NCBI RefSeq assembly: GCF_018294505.1
Contig: NC_057814.1
Span: 40,852,341 to 40,916,340, forward strand
From: Triticum aestivum
Lineage: Eukaryota; Streptophyta; Magnoliopsida; Poales; Poaceae
DNA: 64,000 nucleotides
Direction: 5' to 3'
The notes under the pieces are model-generated. The model saw only the letters and a program-made list of their open reading frames with translations. It ran no database searches and had not been told where the DNA came from. Of the stretch, positions 21,653 through 33,358 are shown in pieces; within the stretch, counting starts at the first letter, position 1, and every line of letters starts with the position of its first letter. The position numbers and the translations under genes are program-made.

Positions 21653-23230
21653 TGTAAGGGCATATTTATCCCTAAGATGTTTTGGTGATTGATGACAATG
21701 CTTTTGCGGACTAATCGTGTGCGTTGAGTGTTTTTCAGAGATTCATCCTTTTGGCACGAGATGATTTCCTCCCCTCGGAGCTTGAAGCGAAGGCAGTGTA
21801 GTCCTTTCGGATTAGTTTGGTGGACTAGTTTCATAGGGATCACCGTACTATCAAGAGGGGGTCCGCTTTGGAAAGGCTAGGGCGGAATCATCACGTACAC
21901 TTCCTTTGCCCCTCCCTCCGAGCCTTTCCGTTTCGATGATGGGCTTGTTTCTCTTCTCTTTGTGCCCTCTCTGGTCCCAGCGGTAGTACCGCGGGCCAGA
22001 GCGGTAGTACCGCTTGGGTGCTACAAGCGGTAGTACCGCTCTGGAGCGGTAGTACCGCCTAGAGCAGTAGTACCGCTAGTAGCCCCCATGTGTGTACTAA
22101 CTCTGGTCCCAGCGGTAGTACCGCGGGACGGAGCGGTAGTACCGCTTGGGTGCCACAAGCGGTAGTACCGCTCCAGAGCAGTAGTACCGCTAGTGGCCCC
22201 AAGCCGTAGTACCGCGGTGGTCTCGTGCTAGTACCGCCTCGATTCAAGGGCTCCTTTTTCGTGTCGGGTTTTACGGTACTGGCCGCGGCTGTGGGGGGCC
22301 GTAGTACCGCTCCTGTGCGGTAGTACCGCCCTCCCACTGCGGTAGTACCGCTGTGGGCCAAGCGATAGTACCGCGATGAGGAGCGGTAGTACCGCTTATA
22401 GTGGTAAGCGGTAGTACCGTTGGCACAGCGGTACTACTGCTCTCTTCGGGGCAGAAGTGGGGTAACGGTTGGTTTGTTCCCCCCACTATATAAAGGGGTC
22501 TTCTTCCCCATAGTTGACTTACCTCTTCCCCCAAAAGCTCCATTGTTGCTCCAAGCTCCATTTTCGCCCGATCTCTCTCCCTAGCCAATCAAACTTGTTG
22601 ATTTGCTCGGGATTGGTTGAGAAGGCCACGATCTACACTTCCACCAAGAGAAATTTGATTCCCCCCACTTATCCCTAGCGGATCTTGTTACTCTTGGGTG
22701 TTTGAGCACCCTAGACGGTTGAGGTCACCGCGGAGCCATAGTCCATTGTGGTGAAGCTTTGTGGTGTCGTTGGGAGCCTCCAATTAAGTTGTGGAGATTG
22801 CCCCAACCTTGTTTGTAAAGGTCCGGTCGCCGCCTTCAAGGGCACCAATAGTGGAATCACGGCATCTCGCATTGTGTGAGGGCGTGAGGAGAATACGGTG
22901 GCCCTTGTGGCTTCTTGGGGAGCATTGTGCCTCCACACCGCTCCAACGGAGACGTACTTCCCCTCAAAAGGAAGGAACTTCGGTAACACATCCTCGTCTT
23001 CACCGGCTCCACTCTTGGTTATCTCGTTCCTTTACTTTAGCTAGTTTACTTGTGTTATATCTCTTACTTGCTTGCATGCTTGTTGTCGTTGCATCATATA
23101 GGTTGCTCACTTAGTTGCATATCTAGACAACCTATTTTGATGCAAAGTTTAATTTGGTAAAGAAAAGCTAAAAATTGTTAGTTGCCTATTCACCCCCCCC
23201 CCCCTCTAGTCAACTATATCGATCCTTTCA
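21653..23230 (+). repeat. 5' LTR of Maximus-like element
   Basis: 1578 bp, TATA box TATATAAA at 22487-22494. Contains an array of 13-bp palindromes (21978-22441) upstream of the TATA box. Confidence 0.93.
21978..22441. repeat. GCGGTAGTACCGC palindrome array (5' LTR)
   Basis: About 15-17 exact or near copies of GCGGTAGTACCGC, a perfect odd palindrome (6-bp arms around one G), irregularly spaced by 8-30 bp. The matching array in the 3' LTR is 37738-38225, with extra copies. Confidence 0.9.
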
Positions 23231-23231
23231 A

Positions 23232-23244
23232 TTGGTATCAGAGC
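23232..23244 (+). other. Primer-binding site, initiator-Met tRNA type
   Basis: TTGGTATCAGAGC directly after the 5' LTR. Confidence 0.88.
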
Positions 23245-23281
23245 CTCGTCTCTTTACTAAGGACTTTACCGTCCAAAGAGT

Positions 23282-25843
23282 ATGGTTGACGTCGTAGACG
23301 GTGCGGAGGAGCACTCCGGTGAGAATCCAGTCTCGTCTACGGGAGATGGGGGAACCGCGGTCTCTCGTGAGGAATTCAATGTGGCGTTGGACACATTGAA
23401 AACCTCCATAACGACCAAGGTCGAAAGCATGTTGAATAAATTCTTAGAAGGGCTTAAACTTACCACCGCACCGTTGAAAGTGGGTGATCCCGCTAACAAG
23501 GTGACGGATGCTACCTCCGACAAGGGGGAAGCTTCGAGCGAGAAGGCTCCTTGTTCTAGTGATAAAAATGGGACCGGCATCTTTGCCCATGTGGAACCTC
23601 CACCCGTCTATGGTGGACCGCTCCCTTCCACTCATTTGAATCATGCCGGCCCGGCCCCTAAGATTGAGAAGAATGTAGATTTTGATTCTTGGGTCTATCG
23701 TTTTAAGTGTCATTTAAATCATGTGAACACTAACCTTTGGAGAATCATTGAAGAAGGCTTTTATCCGCATGACCGAAGTAACTTCACTCCTAGAGAAGTT
23801 GTGGATCATCAATTCAATGAGAATGCTCTCTTCATCATCCAAGAAGCCATCCCACCCGAAGATCTTCCTCATCTCCGGCCTTACACCGTGGCCAAAGATG
23901 CGTGGCTCCAAGTTGTTTCCCTTTATCGGGGAAGCGCAAGCATTCAACGCTCCAACTATGAAGTGGTGCAAGATGAAGCCGACGAGTTTGCAATGAAAGA
24001 AGATGAAGAACCTCGTGAGCTTTTTTGGAGAGTAACCAAACTCGCGGTCTCGCTCCGAGATCATGGAAGTAAGGACACGGATGACAATTGGATCAAGTGC
24101 AAGTTCCTCAAGACAATGATGCCCTACCACAAAGCCATGTCCTCCGTAATTCGTCAAAGGCCGGACTTTCACACCTTGTCCTCAAGTGAAGTGTTGGATG
24201 AGTTTGTGGCTATGAGCATCTTGGACAAGACCGCCGACAATGCGGTTCTTCGCTCTCAAAGAGTTAAGAAGCCCAACCTTGCTCTAAAGGCCAAGGTTAG
24301 TATGGAGGAAGAGGATGAAGAGGAAGAAGAGGAGGGCAACCTCGAAGATACGAAGTATGCCTATCATGAACACATGGCTCTTGCTTCAAGGCAATTTTGG
24401 AGCAAGAAGAACACGAGGCCAAACTTCAACAAAAGCAACTCAAGTGGCGCAAAGGGCAAGCAACGGATGAGGACTTGCTTCAATTGTGGCAATGTGAGCC
24501 ACTTTGTTGCGGAGTGCCCTTACGAGAAGAGGGAAGACAATGGTGGCAAGCTCATTAGAAAAGACAAGGCCAAGTCGTTCCCCAACAAGAGCAACTTCAC
24601 CAAGAAGACTCCTCCCAAGGCGTTGGTGGTTCAAGAAGAGTACAATGAGGATGATGACGATGATGAAGATAGTGAGTCGGTTGCCATGGCCTCCGTTGCC
24701 ATTGCGAAGACTCCACGGGTGTCTCTCTTCGACTCACCCAATGAGAACATCACCGCCAAGTGCCTCATGGCTAAAGCCACCAATAAGGTAACCTCCAACA
24801 TCAAAACTACCATCATTAATCATCCTTCTTCGACGGATAGCATTGATGAACATGAGGGGACAAATGTGGAGGAAAATGAGTTTGAGATCTTTATGGGTAA
24901 ACTCAAGGGTAAATCCAAGAAGCACTTCGTTGCTCTCTTGGAACAACTTGGTGAAGCCAATGACATGATCGAGGCTCACGAAGATACCATCTCTAAGATG
25001 GAGGGGCATAGTCGTGACTATGCCGATGAGATTTCGGATCTTTCCAATGCTCTTGACGAAGAGCGTGGTCTTCGTTTGGCTCTTGAGGAGTCATACAACG
25101 ATGATCATGCTAAGTTAAAGAAAGATCTTGATCATGCTCTTGTTGTGTCTCATGTGCTAAACTCCGAGAAGGCAAAACTTGGGGTTGATCTTGCTAGACT
25201 CAAAGAGGAGTTTGGCATTCTCGACAAGGCTCACAAAGTCTTGAAGGGTGTTCATGCTAGCCTCAAGGAGTCTCATGATCAACTCCAAGTGAAGCTAACA
25301 AAGGAGAAAGCCACCTTTCCTCATATGGTGTTAATTGATAATGCTAATGCTACTAACCCGTGTTGTGAGCATGTGCATCTTGTTGAGGAGAATGCTAAGT
25401 TGAAGGAGCAACTTGAGAAATGCCTTGTGTCATGCATACAAGGTGAGAAGAACCTCAACGACCTCTTGAGCAATCAAAAGGAAGTTGTGGCCAAGGAGGG
25501 GATTGGGTTCACACCAAATCCCAAGAACAAGAAGAAGAATGACAAGACCAAGCGACCTCCTCCTCTCAAGCAAACTTTTGTGAAGGAGGGAAAGGGTGCT
25601 TCCAAGGAGAAGAAGAACAAGGCGAAGGGTGGCGGTGTCAAGAAGAGCAATGCCACTCCTTCCAACAAAGCCGGCGACTTTAATCCTTCTTATGTGTTAT
25701 GCCGTGCTAGTGATGGGCATGTTTATTCCAAATTCGTTGGTTCTCCTCATGAGTACATTGAATGGTCTATTTGGGTTCCTAAGACCCTTGTTGCTAACAT
25801 CAAAGGACCCATTACAAAATGGGTACCTAAAACCAAGCATTGA
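23282..25843 (+). CDS. gag: Maximus-like gag polyprotein
   Basis: ATG 23282 to TGA 25841-25843, 853 codons without interruption. The N-terminal third is a UBN2/Copia-type gag (SWVYRFKCHLNHV, ARSNF-type VVDHQFNENALF, KDAWLQVVSLYRG). An acidic run (EEEDEEEEEEG) and a CCHC zinc knuckle CFNCGNVSHFVAEC at residues 399-412 follow. The C-terminal half is a long coiled-coil-like stretch (about residues 540-720) with repeated DE/KL heptads and a lysine-rich tail, as in the long gag of SIRE elements. It would form the virus-like particle in the cytoplasm and package element RNA. The last codons overlap the pol frame, which lies at -1. Confidence 0.93.
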   Translation: MVDVVDGAEEHSGENPVSSTGDGGTAVSREEFNVALDTLKTSITTKVESMLNKFLEGLKLTTAPLKVGDPANKVTDATSDKGEASSEKAPCSSDKNGTGIFAHVEPPPVYGGPLPSTHLNHAGPAPKIEKNVDFDSWVYRFKCHLNHVNTNLWRIIEEGFYPHDRSNFTPREVVDHQFNENALFIIQEAIPPEDLPHLRPYTVAKDAWLQVVSLYRGSASIQRSNYEVVQDEADEFAMKEDEEPRELFWRVTKLAVSLRDHGSKDTDDNWIKCKFLKTMMPYHKAMSSVIRQRPDFHTLSSSEVLDEFVAMSILDKTADNAVLRSQRVKKPNLALKAKVSMEEEDEEEEEEGNLEDTKYAYHEHMALASRQFWSKKNTRPNFNKSNSSGAKGKQRMRTCFNCGNVSHFVAECPYEKREDNGGKLIRKDKAKSFPNKSNFTKKTPPKALVVQEEYNEDDDDDEDSESVAMASVAIAKTPRVSLFDSPNENITAKCLMAKATNKVTSNIKTTIINHPSSTDSIDEHEGTNVEENEFEIFMGKLKGKSKKHFVALLEQLGEANDMIEAHEDTISKMEGHSRDYADEISDLSNALDEERGLRLALEESYNDDHAKLKKDLDHALVVSHVLNSEKAKLGVDLARLKEEFGILDKAHKVLKGVHASLKESHDQLQVKLTKEKATFPHMVLIDNANATNPCCEHVHLVEENAKLKEQLEKCLVSCIQGEKNLNDLLSNQKEVVAKEGIGFTPNPKNKKKNDKTKRPPPLKQTFVKEGKGASKEKKNKAKGGGVKKSNATPSNKAGDFNPSYVLCRASDGHVYSKFVGSPHEYIEWSIWVPKTLVANIKGPITKWVPKTKH

Positions 25844-28800
25844 TCTCTTGTAGGTGTTTGCTTCCGGTGGGGGGATCATGGTTGCTCGATAGTGGAGCTA
25901 CAAATCATATGACCGGAAGCAAGGACTTGGTGGTGGACGTGCACAAGATTCCATCTATGCCCACCAATGTCGAGTGGGGTGATGCCTCGTCTTCTAAGGT
26001 ATTGGGACTCGGCAAAGTTGTCATTTCTCATGATCTCACGATCGAGAAGGTCATGCTAGTTGAGTCCCTTGCATACAATTTACTTTCCGTTCGTCAACTT
26101 GCTATCATGGGCTTTGCCACCTTCTTTGATATTGATACCGTGGCCCTCTTGTGGAGCAAGACTCTTAAGGTAGCCTTTGTTGGGCATGTCGAGAACGGTC
26201 TCTATGTGATTAACTTTTCGGAGCGACCCACTAAGACCGCGACATGCCTAATGGCTAAAGTTGACGTGGGATGGCTTTGGCATCGCCGTTTAGCCCATGT
26301 CAATATGAGATCTTTGCAAAGTCTTCTCAAGGGGGACCATGTCTGTGGACTAACGAACGTTAGTTTTGCCAAAGATCGTGCTTGCAGTGCTTGTATCGAA
26401 GGAAAGCTTCATGAGAAGGCTCACCCTCCCACGACTCTTATTTACTCGAAGAGGCCGTTGGAGCTCCTTCATTTGGATCTCTTTGGGCCTCCATCCTTTG
26501 ATAGTCTTGGGAGTAGAAAGTATTGCTTGGTAATCGTGGATGACTATTCTAGATACACATGGGTGTATTTCTTCAAGAGGAAGAGTGAGACCCAACAAAC
26601 CGTCATTGGCTTTGCAAATGAAGCCCAACGTCAACACAATGCAAAGATCTTGACAATAAGAAGTGACAACGGCACCGAGTTCAAGAACTACACCTTGGAT
26701 GAGTTTCTCAGTGATGAGGGGATCAAGCATCAATATTCCGCACCTTACACCCCTCAACAAAATGGTGTTGCGGAGAGGAAGAACCGGACGTTGATGGATG
26801 CGGCAAGGACCATGATGGCGGAGTTCAAGTCTCCATACAACTTTTGGGCCGAAGCCATCAACACCGCGTGTCATGCTTCAAATCGGCTCTATCTTCGCAA
26901 AGGCTTGAACAAGACTCCATATGAGATCCTCACCGGTAACAAGCCCAACCTCAAGTACTTTTGGGTGTTCGGGTGTAAGTGTTTCATTCTCAAGAAAGGT
27001 GTTCGTTTGTCTAAATTTGAGACTAGAGCTCATGAGGGCATATTTGTTGGTTATGCTACAAACTCCCATGCTTACCGTGTTCTCAATAAGTCCACGGGAC
27101 TTATTGAGGAGACGTGTAACGTGGAGTTTGATGAAAATAATGGCTCCCAAGTGGAGCAAAGTGGTACTTGTGATGTAGGTGATGAAATTCCTCCCCAAGC
27201 CATAAGAAGAATGGGTATTGGATATATCCTACCCATTGAGGAACCCCTTGTGGCCGAAGGAGAAGGACAATGCTCCACTCAAGTGGAGCCATCACCAACC
27301 CAAGACCCACACGCTTCCGAAGAACAAAGTGAAGGCCCTCAACCTCATGAACAAGATCAAGGGCAAGATCAACCTTGAGATGGTGGTGATCCACCAAATG
27401 ATGCCCAAGGTCAAGTTCTTCCCCTCGAGCTAGTTCAAGATCAAGAACAAGCTCAAGATGACACTCAAGATGATCAAGTAACCCCTCCTCACTTCACTTC
27501 CGAGGAGGAATTAGAGCGTCGTGCCGCTAAGATCGCTTCCAAGCTCACCACAAAAGGTCATCTCATGGAGAATGTGGTTGGAAGCCTAAGAAAGGGGGTA
27601 AGCACTCGTAGACAATTAGCAAACTATTGTGAACATCATGCGTTTGTTTCTTGTGTCGAACCCCAAAAGGTTTATGAAGCGCTTGAGGACCCGGATTGGC
27701 TCAACGCCATGCATGAAGAACTCAACAACTTCGAACATAACCAAGTGTGGAAGTTAGTGCCAAGGCCAACCGGGAATCATAATGTCATTGGAACCAAGTG
27801 GATATTCAAGAACAAGCAAGACGCTCATGGAATCATTGTTCGCAACAAGGCTCGTTTGGTGGCACAAGGCTACTCCCAAGTCGAGGGTATCGACTACGGT
27901 GAAACCTTTGCCCCCGTCGCTCGCTTTGAATCTATTCGTTTGTTGATTGCCTATGCTTCTCATCATAATTTCACATTGCAACAAATGGATGTGAAAAGTG
28001 CTTTTCTTAATGGTCCCATAAATGAGTTGGTATATGTCAAACAACCCCCCGGGTTCGAAGATCCCTATTTCCCTGATCATGTGTATCAACTCCATAAGGC
28101 GCTCTATGGCCTTAAACAAGCCCCACGTGCGTGGTATGAGCATCTTACAGAGTTGTTACAAGATCGTGGATTCGAAATCGGGAAAATCGACCCCACTCTT
28201 TTTACTAAGAAGGTCAAAGGGGAGTTGTTTGTGTGCCAACTATATGTTGATGATATTATTTTTGGTTCCCCTAACAAAGCCTTCAATGAAGAATTTGCCG
28301 CTCTCATGACCTCAAAGTTTAAGATGTCTATGATGGGAGAGTTGAAGTTCTTTCTCGGATTCGAAATCAAACAAAGAAGAGAAGGAACCTTCATCAACCA
28401 AGCCAAATACACTCAAGACATGCTAAAGAGATTCAAGCTAAGTGATGTCAAGCCGGCTTCCACTCCAATGCCCACCAAGTGCCAACTTGACATTGATCCC
28501 AATGGTAAAGCGGTGGATCAAAAGGTATATCACTCTATGATTGGATCCTTGCTTTACCTTTGTGCATCTAGACCGGATATCATGTTGAGTGTGGGAATAT
28601 GTGCACGGTTTCAAGCCGCACCTAAGGAAAGCCACTTTGTGGCGGTCAAGCGAATCTTTCGATATTTGGCTCATACCCCAAACTTTGGCCTATGGTACCC
28701 AAGAGGAGCAAACTTCAAGCTTGTAGGTTATTCGGACTCCGATTGGGCGGGAGACAAAGTGGATAGGAAGTCCACTTCCGGAGGGTGCCAATTTCTTGGT

Positions 28801-29196
28801 TGCTCTTTGGTAAGTTGGTCTTCTAAAAAGCAAAGTTGTGTGTCTCTCTCGTCCACCGAAGCGGAGTATGTGGCGGCCGGAAGTTGCTGTGCACAACTCT
28901 TATGGATGAGGCAAACTTTAAAGGATTACAGTGTCATTTGTGACAAAGTGCCTCTTTGGTGTGACAATGAAAGTGCTATCAAGATTTCTCTCAACCCGGT
29001 GCAACATTTCAAGACAAAGCATATTGAGATTCGGTATCACTTCATCCGGGATCATATTAGGCGAGGGGAGATCGAGCTCAACTATGTCAACACTCATGAT
29101 AACCTTGCAGATATTTTCACGAAGCCATTGGATGAAGCAAGATTTCGCGAGTTAAGGCATGAGCTAAATATCATTGATTCGAGCAATGTGGTTTGA
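25840..29196 (+). pseudogene. pol: Maximus-like pol polyprotein with one in-frame stop
   Basis: One continuous frame, -1 relative to gag, broken by a single TGA at 27376-27378 in the proline/glutamine-rich linker between integrase and reverse transcriptase. Domains in order: aspartic protease (DSGATNHMTG, Asp at 25888); GAG-pre-integrase zinc finger (LWHRRLAHVNM, CSACIEGKLH); integrase core with HLDLFGP, RSDNGTEF and GVAERKNR giving the D-D-E triad; RT with [11 protein letters not shown] and YVDD (28243-28254); RNase H with SDSDWAG, SSTEAEY, CDNESA. It ends at TGA 29194-29196. Catalytic residues are all present. The stop probably blocks full-length translation. Confidence 0.92.
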
Positions 29197-29857
29197 ACCT
29201 TTGCACACACCTCACATTCATTGTGCATTCTTGTCTAGGTGTAGGCATGGACGTAGGGGGAGTGTTGTTCTCTCAATGAACTTTCCCTCCCCCCCACAAT
29301 GCATAAACTGATCTCACTCTTTCACATTAGCCATTTTTTATGGTACTTGTGCATCGAAGACGAGCTTTGGTTATGGGCCCAAGGATAATTCTTCGCGGTG
29401 CCATACCAAGTGACTCAAACATAGGTGGCCTCGGCCACCGCCCTCTCGTATAGAGGCGTGTGATTCTTGTTCTCTTGCTAGTGCTCTTGTTGGTCTTCTT
29501 GCCGTTGTTTCCCGTCTTTCGTTTTGCACCATATGTGTTGAGTCTGGTTTGAGTTGCGCTGGGCGGTACTACCGTTGTGCAGGAGCGGTACTACCGCTGG
29601 AGCGGTACTACCGCTTATACGGCTAAGCGGTACTACCGCCCTTCACCACGGTACTACCGCTGAGGGGCGGGGCCAGGGGGTTAAGTCGTGGGCAGGGGTG
29701 GTTTCCTCCACCCCATACCCATTTGCTTCGTCCCCTGGTTCCTCTTCCTCTCTCTCCAGCGCCATCTCGCCGCGGGAAGGCTCTGGCGGCCCTCCGTCTC
29801 CGGACCGTTCCTCTCCATTTCCTTCGGTGGAGTCGATCCCCACCTCGTCCTCTTGCC
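29197..29857 (+). other. Maximus-like post-pol region with inverted-sense palindromes
   Basis: Non-coding spacer. Between 29562 and 29662 lie five copies of GCGGTACTACCGC or close variants, the reverse complement of the LTR palindrome (C, not G, in the centre). A GC-rich stretch (29690-29857) leads to the ATG of the third ORF. Confidence 0.7.
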
Positions 29858-30012
29858 ATGGATGCCGGTATTGCCCCCGTTCCTCTTCTCTTCTTGTCTA
29901 GTTTTCAGATCTCGCGTTTTAGGGGCAATAGCAGTTGCATCTCTAGATTTTTGGCCAAATCTAGGCTTGAGTAGGTTGGAGAAGGCAACTAGACTCTTTG
30001 GATTGATGTTTG

Positions 30013-30354
30013 TGTTGGGAATCGTCGCATAATTTAAAATTTTCCTACGCTCACCAAGATGCATCTATGGAGTATACTAGCAACGAGGGGAAAGGAGTGC
30101 ATCTACATACCCTTGTAGATCGCGAGCGGAAGCGTTCCAATGAACGTGGATGACGGAGTCGTACTCGCCGTGATCCAAATCACCGATGACCGAGTGCTGA
30201 ACGGACGGCACCTCCGCGTTCAACACACGTACGGTGCAGCGACGTCTCCTCCTTCTTGATCCAGCAAGGCTGAAGGAGAGGTTGATGGAGATCTAGCAGC
30301 ACGACGGCGTGGTGGTGGATGCAGCGGGATGTCGGCAGGGCTTCGCCGAGCTTA

Positions 30355-30400
<46 letters not shown>

Positions 30401-31736
30401 GTTGCAGGGGAGGAGGGAGGCGCCCAAGGCTGAGAGCTTGCTGCCCTCCCTCCCCCCCCCTTTATATAGGCCCCCTTGGGAGGGGGGCGCCGGCCAAACC
30501 CATCTAGGGTGGGGGCGGCGGCCAAGAGGGGTGCCTTGCCCCCCAAGGCAAGTGGGAAGCCCCCAACCCTAGGGTTCCCAACCCTAGGCACATGGGGGGA
30601 GGCCCATGGGGGGGCGCCCAGCCCACTAGGGGCTGGTTCCCTTCCCACTTCAGCCCACGGGGCCCTCCGGGATAGGTGGCCCCACCCGGTGGACCCCCGG
30701 GACCCTTCCGGTGGTCCCAGTACAATACCGGTAACCCCCGAAACTTTCCCGGTGGCCGAAACTTGACTTCCTATATATAATTCTTCACCTCCGGACCATT
30801 CCGGAACCTCTCGTGACGTCCGGGATCTCATCCGGGACTCCGAACAACTTTCGGGTTTCCACATACACATATCTCTACAACCCTAGCGTCACCGAACCTT
30901 AAGTGTGTAGACCCTACGGGTTCGGGAGACATGCAGACATGACCGAGACGCCTCTCCGGTCAATAACCAACAGCGGGTTGGCTCCCACATGTTCCACGAT
31001 GATCTCATCGGATGAACCACGGTGTCGAGGATTCAATCAATCCCGTATGCAATTCCCTTTGTCAATCGGTATGTTAGTTGCCCGAGATTCGATCGTCGGT
31101 ATCCCAATACCTTGTTCAATCTCGTTATCGGCAAGTCTCTTTACTCGTACCGCAATGCATGATCCCGTGACTAACGCCTTAGTCACATAGAGCTCATTAT
31201 GATGATGCATTACCGAGTGGGCCCAGAGATACCTCTCCGTCACACGGAGTGACAAATCCCAGTTCGATCCGTGCCAACCCAACAGACACTTTCGGAGATA
31301 CCCGTAGTGCACCTTTATAGTCACCCAGTTACGTTGTGACGTTTGGCACACCCAAAGCACTCCTACGGTATCCGGGAGTTGCACGATCTCATGGTCTAAG
31401 GAAAAGATACTTGACATTAGAAAAGCTTTAGCAAACGAAACTACACGATCTTTTATGCTATGCTTAAGATTGGGTCTTGTCCATCACATCATTCTCCTAA
31501 TGATGTGATCCCGTTATCAATGACATCCAATGTCCATAGTCAGGAAACCATGACTATCTGTTGATCAACGAGCTAGTCAACTAGAGGCTTACTAGGGACA
31601 CGTTGTGGTCTATGTATTCACACATGTATTACGATTTCCGGACAATACAATTATAGCATGAATAATAAACAATTACCATGAACAAAGAAATATAATAATA
31701 ACCATTTATTATTGCCTCTAGGGCATATTTCCAACA
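30013..31736 (-). mobile_element. Solo LTR, Angela/BARE1-type
   Basis: 1724 bp, inverted, bounded by TGTTGGGAATCG and CATATTTCCAACA with perfect TSD gtttg (30008-30012 and 31737-31741). The internal region is lost by LTR-LTR recombination. It lies within the predicted intron of the Maximus third ORF. TATA-like sequence on the minus strand near 30463-30470. Confidence 0.95.
30357..30399. repeat. (GA)n microsatellite
   Basis: About 20 GA dinucleotides inside the solo LTR; absent from the other Angela-type LTRs in the window. Confidence 0.95.
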
Positions 31737-31820
31737 GTTTGGTAGGTCTATTTTTTAATTTGGCATCCCCGGTAGTGCCGGATCTGACCACGGCAGTAGG
31801 GATCCGCCGTGCCCCGTCTC

Positions 31821-31942
31821 GGGCGGTACTACCGCGCATCTGGCATGGTACTACCGCTGGAGCGGTACTACCGCTCCACGGAGCGGTACTACCGCTTATG
31901 TGGCTAAGCGGTACTACCACTGAGCAGGCACGGTACTACCGC
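31821..31942. repeat. GCGGTACTACCGC palindromes, second internal cluster
   Basis: Six exact or near copies in the same sense as 29562-29662. The two clusters were about 160 bp apart before the solo LTR inserted. Confidence 0.85.
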
Positions 31943-33358
31943 TGGATGCCCAGTTCCATTGTTTCCTACCACATGTTGATCCATATTTGTTGTGTTTATT
32001 TGGTTTTGATCGTTCCTTCTGGTTGTTTCTTGTGTCCGTGTGTTTGGTTCCAGGTGATGAACATCCTGAGCAGCAAGTCTGCCGTGTCAACCCCGGGCGT
32101 TCAACGTCGAAGCGGTACCGCTCATCTGAGACTGCAGGTGGTTCTTCCAGTGCTCCACAGCCGGCAGGGGGTGCTTCCTCAAGTGCTAATCCTCCTCGCA
32201 AGAAGAAGATTGCCAGCCGACCGAAGCCAAGTGGCAAGAAAGTGACTGAGATGTCTAGCAAGGAATTCTGGGACAGGCGTCGGCGCAACCCCTATGAGGA
32301 AGACCAAGAACCCAATCTTGTCAATCGCCCATTCTGGAACCGGTTTCAGTATGCCACATACTTTCATATGATCAAGGCTAAGAAGAATCTCTTTGTCAAT
32401 GTTCATTCCATCAACACGGATGCTATGGAGAAGGACCTTGAGTACTTTGGTGATGCCCTTCAGATGTGCTCTCAGTTGAACATTCTCAGGATCATGCAGC
32501 TCAACAAGGACTTTGACGCAGATTTGCTGGCACAGTTCTTTGCCACTGTTCACCTAGGAACTAATGCAGACAGGACTCTGACTTGGATGACAAATGGAAA
32601 GGTGCTAGCTGTCAAGTGGCAGGCCTTCATGGGGCTGCTTGAGGTGGAAGATCACGGGCTCGAGACTCCAGTTGGTTTTCGTCCTCACCAAAATGTCACC
32701 TCCACTCACAAGCAAGCCCTCTGGCCCTACTGTACTCGGAAGGTCCACCCTGAGACCAGGAAGGAAACCTATGAGTTGTCTACCTATCTGGACATCCTTC
32801 ACCGTATCTTCCGCGAGACTCTCTTCCCTCGTATTGGGAATCTGGACATGGTACACTCTTACCTTGTGGACATGCTTCTCTTCTGCCAGCGTGAGAAGGA
32901 CGCAAACACCGGCGAGTCCCTGGACATCTCTCACGTCATGTGGTCTGAGCTTCTGGCGGCTGTTTCTGAGCGCAAGTGCCCAATTTATGGTCCGTTCATC
33001 ATGTTGCTTATTGAGAGGGCCTGGAGACATACCTATCCTGAGGAGCAGCTGGAAACTGGAGAGTTGGTCTCTCATGAGATCAAGCGTCTGAGGAAGAAGG
33101 ATAATTGGGGTAGATCTGGAGCTCCATCTTCTGCTGCTGCCATGGAGACTGAGGACGAGGCTGATGCCGGTGATGATGATGAGGATTATGTGCCTCCTGG
33201 GACAGAGCCTTCTGCAGCAGAGCCCTCTTGGGCAAAGAAGCTCAAACGCAAGATGAAGAAGCTGTTCTGCATGGACTCTCATGGTCAGTACATGACTCAT
33301 GTGGCTGAGAAGAATGCAAGAGGACGTCACAAGGAGCTGATGCGTCAGATGGGTGCGA

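Larger units (their letters stand above)
29858..33358 (+). pseudogene. Maximus-like third ORF (additional ORF), spliced and truncated by insertion
   Basis: Inferred exon 1 is only 10 nt (ATGGATGCCG, 29858-29867), followed by G|GTATTG. The acceptor TTCCAG ends at 32053 and exon 2 begins GTGATGAACATCC at 32054. Joined, the protein begins MDAGDEHPEQQVC. Exon 2 runs open to 33358, where an Angela-type LTR interrupts it (TSD candidate tgcga 33354-33358). It encodes a basic nuclear-signal-like start (PRKKKIASRPKP), a globular region (FWDRRRRNP, NRPFWNRFQYATYFHM, ADRTLTWMTNGK), an acidic linker and a basic tail (KKLKRKMKKL). SIRE-clade elements carry an extra, envelope-position ORF here; no signal peptide or membrane helix is visible in this one. 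The lost end probably resumes near 36900 as LSPGAVG and stop. Function unknown. Confidence 0.7.

Noticed and set aside
21978..22441. CRISPR-like array of short palindromic repeats
   Set aside because: Eukaryotic LTR context, irregular spacing and no spacers of constant length; same array in both LTRs.
22059..22588. Minus-strand frames of about 100 codons in the Maximus LTRs (also 37862-38373)
   Set aside because: They are translations of the palindrome array; repeated in both LTRs and without domain.
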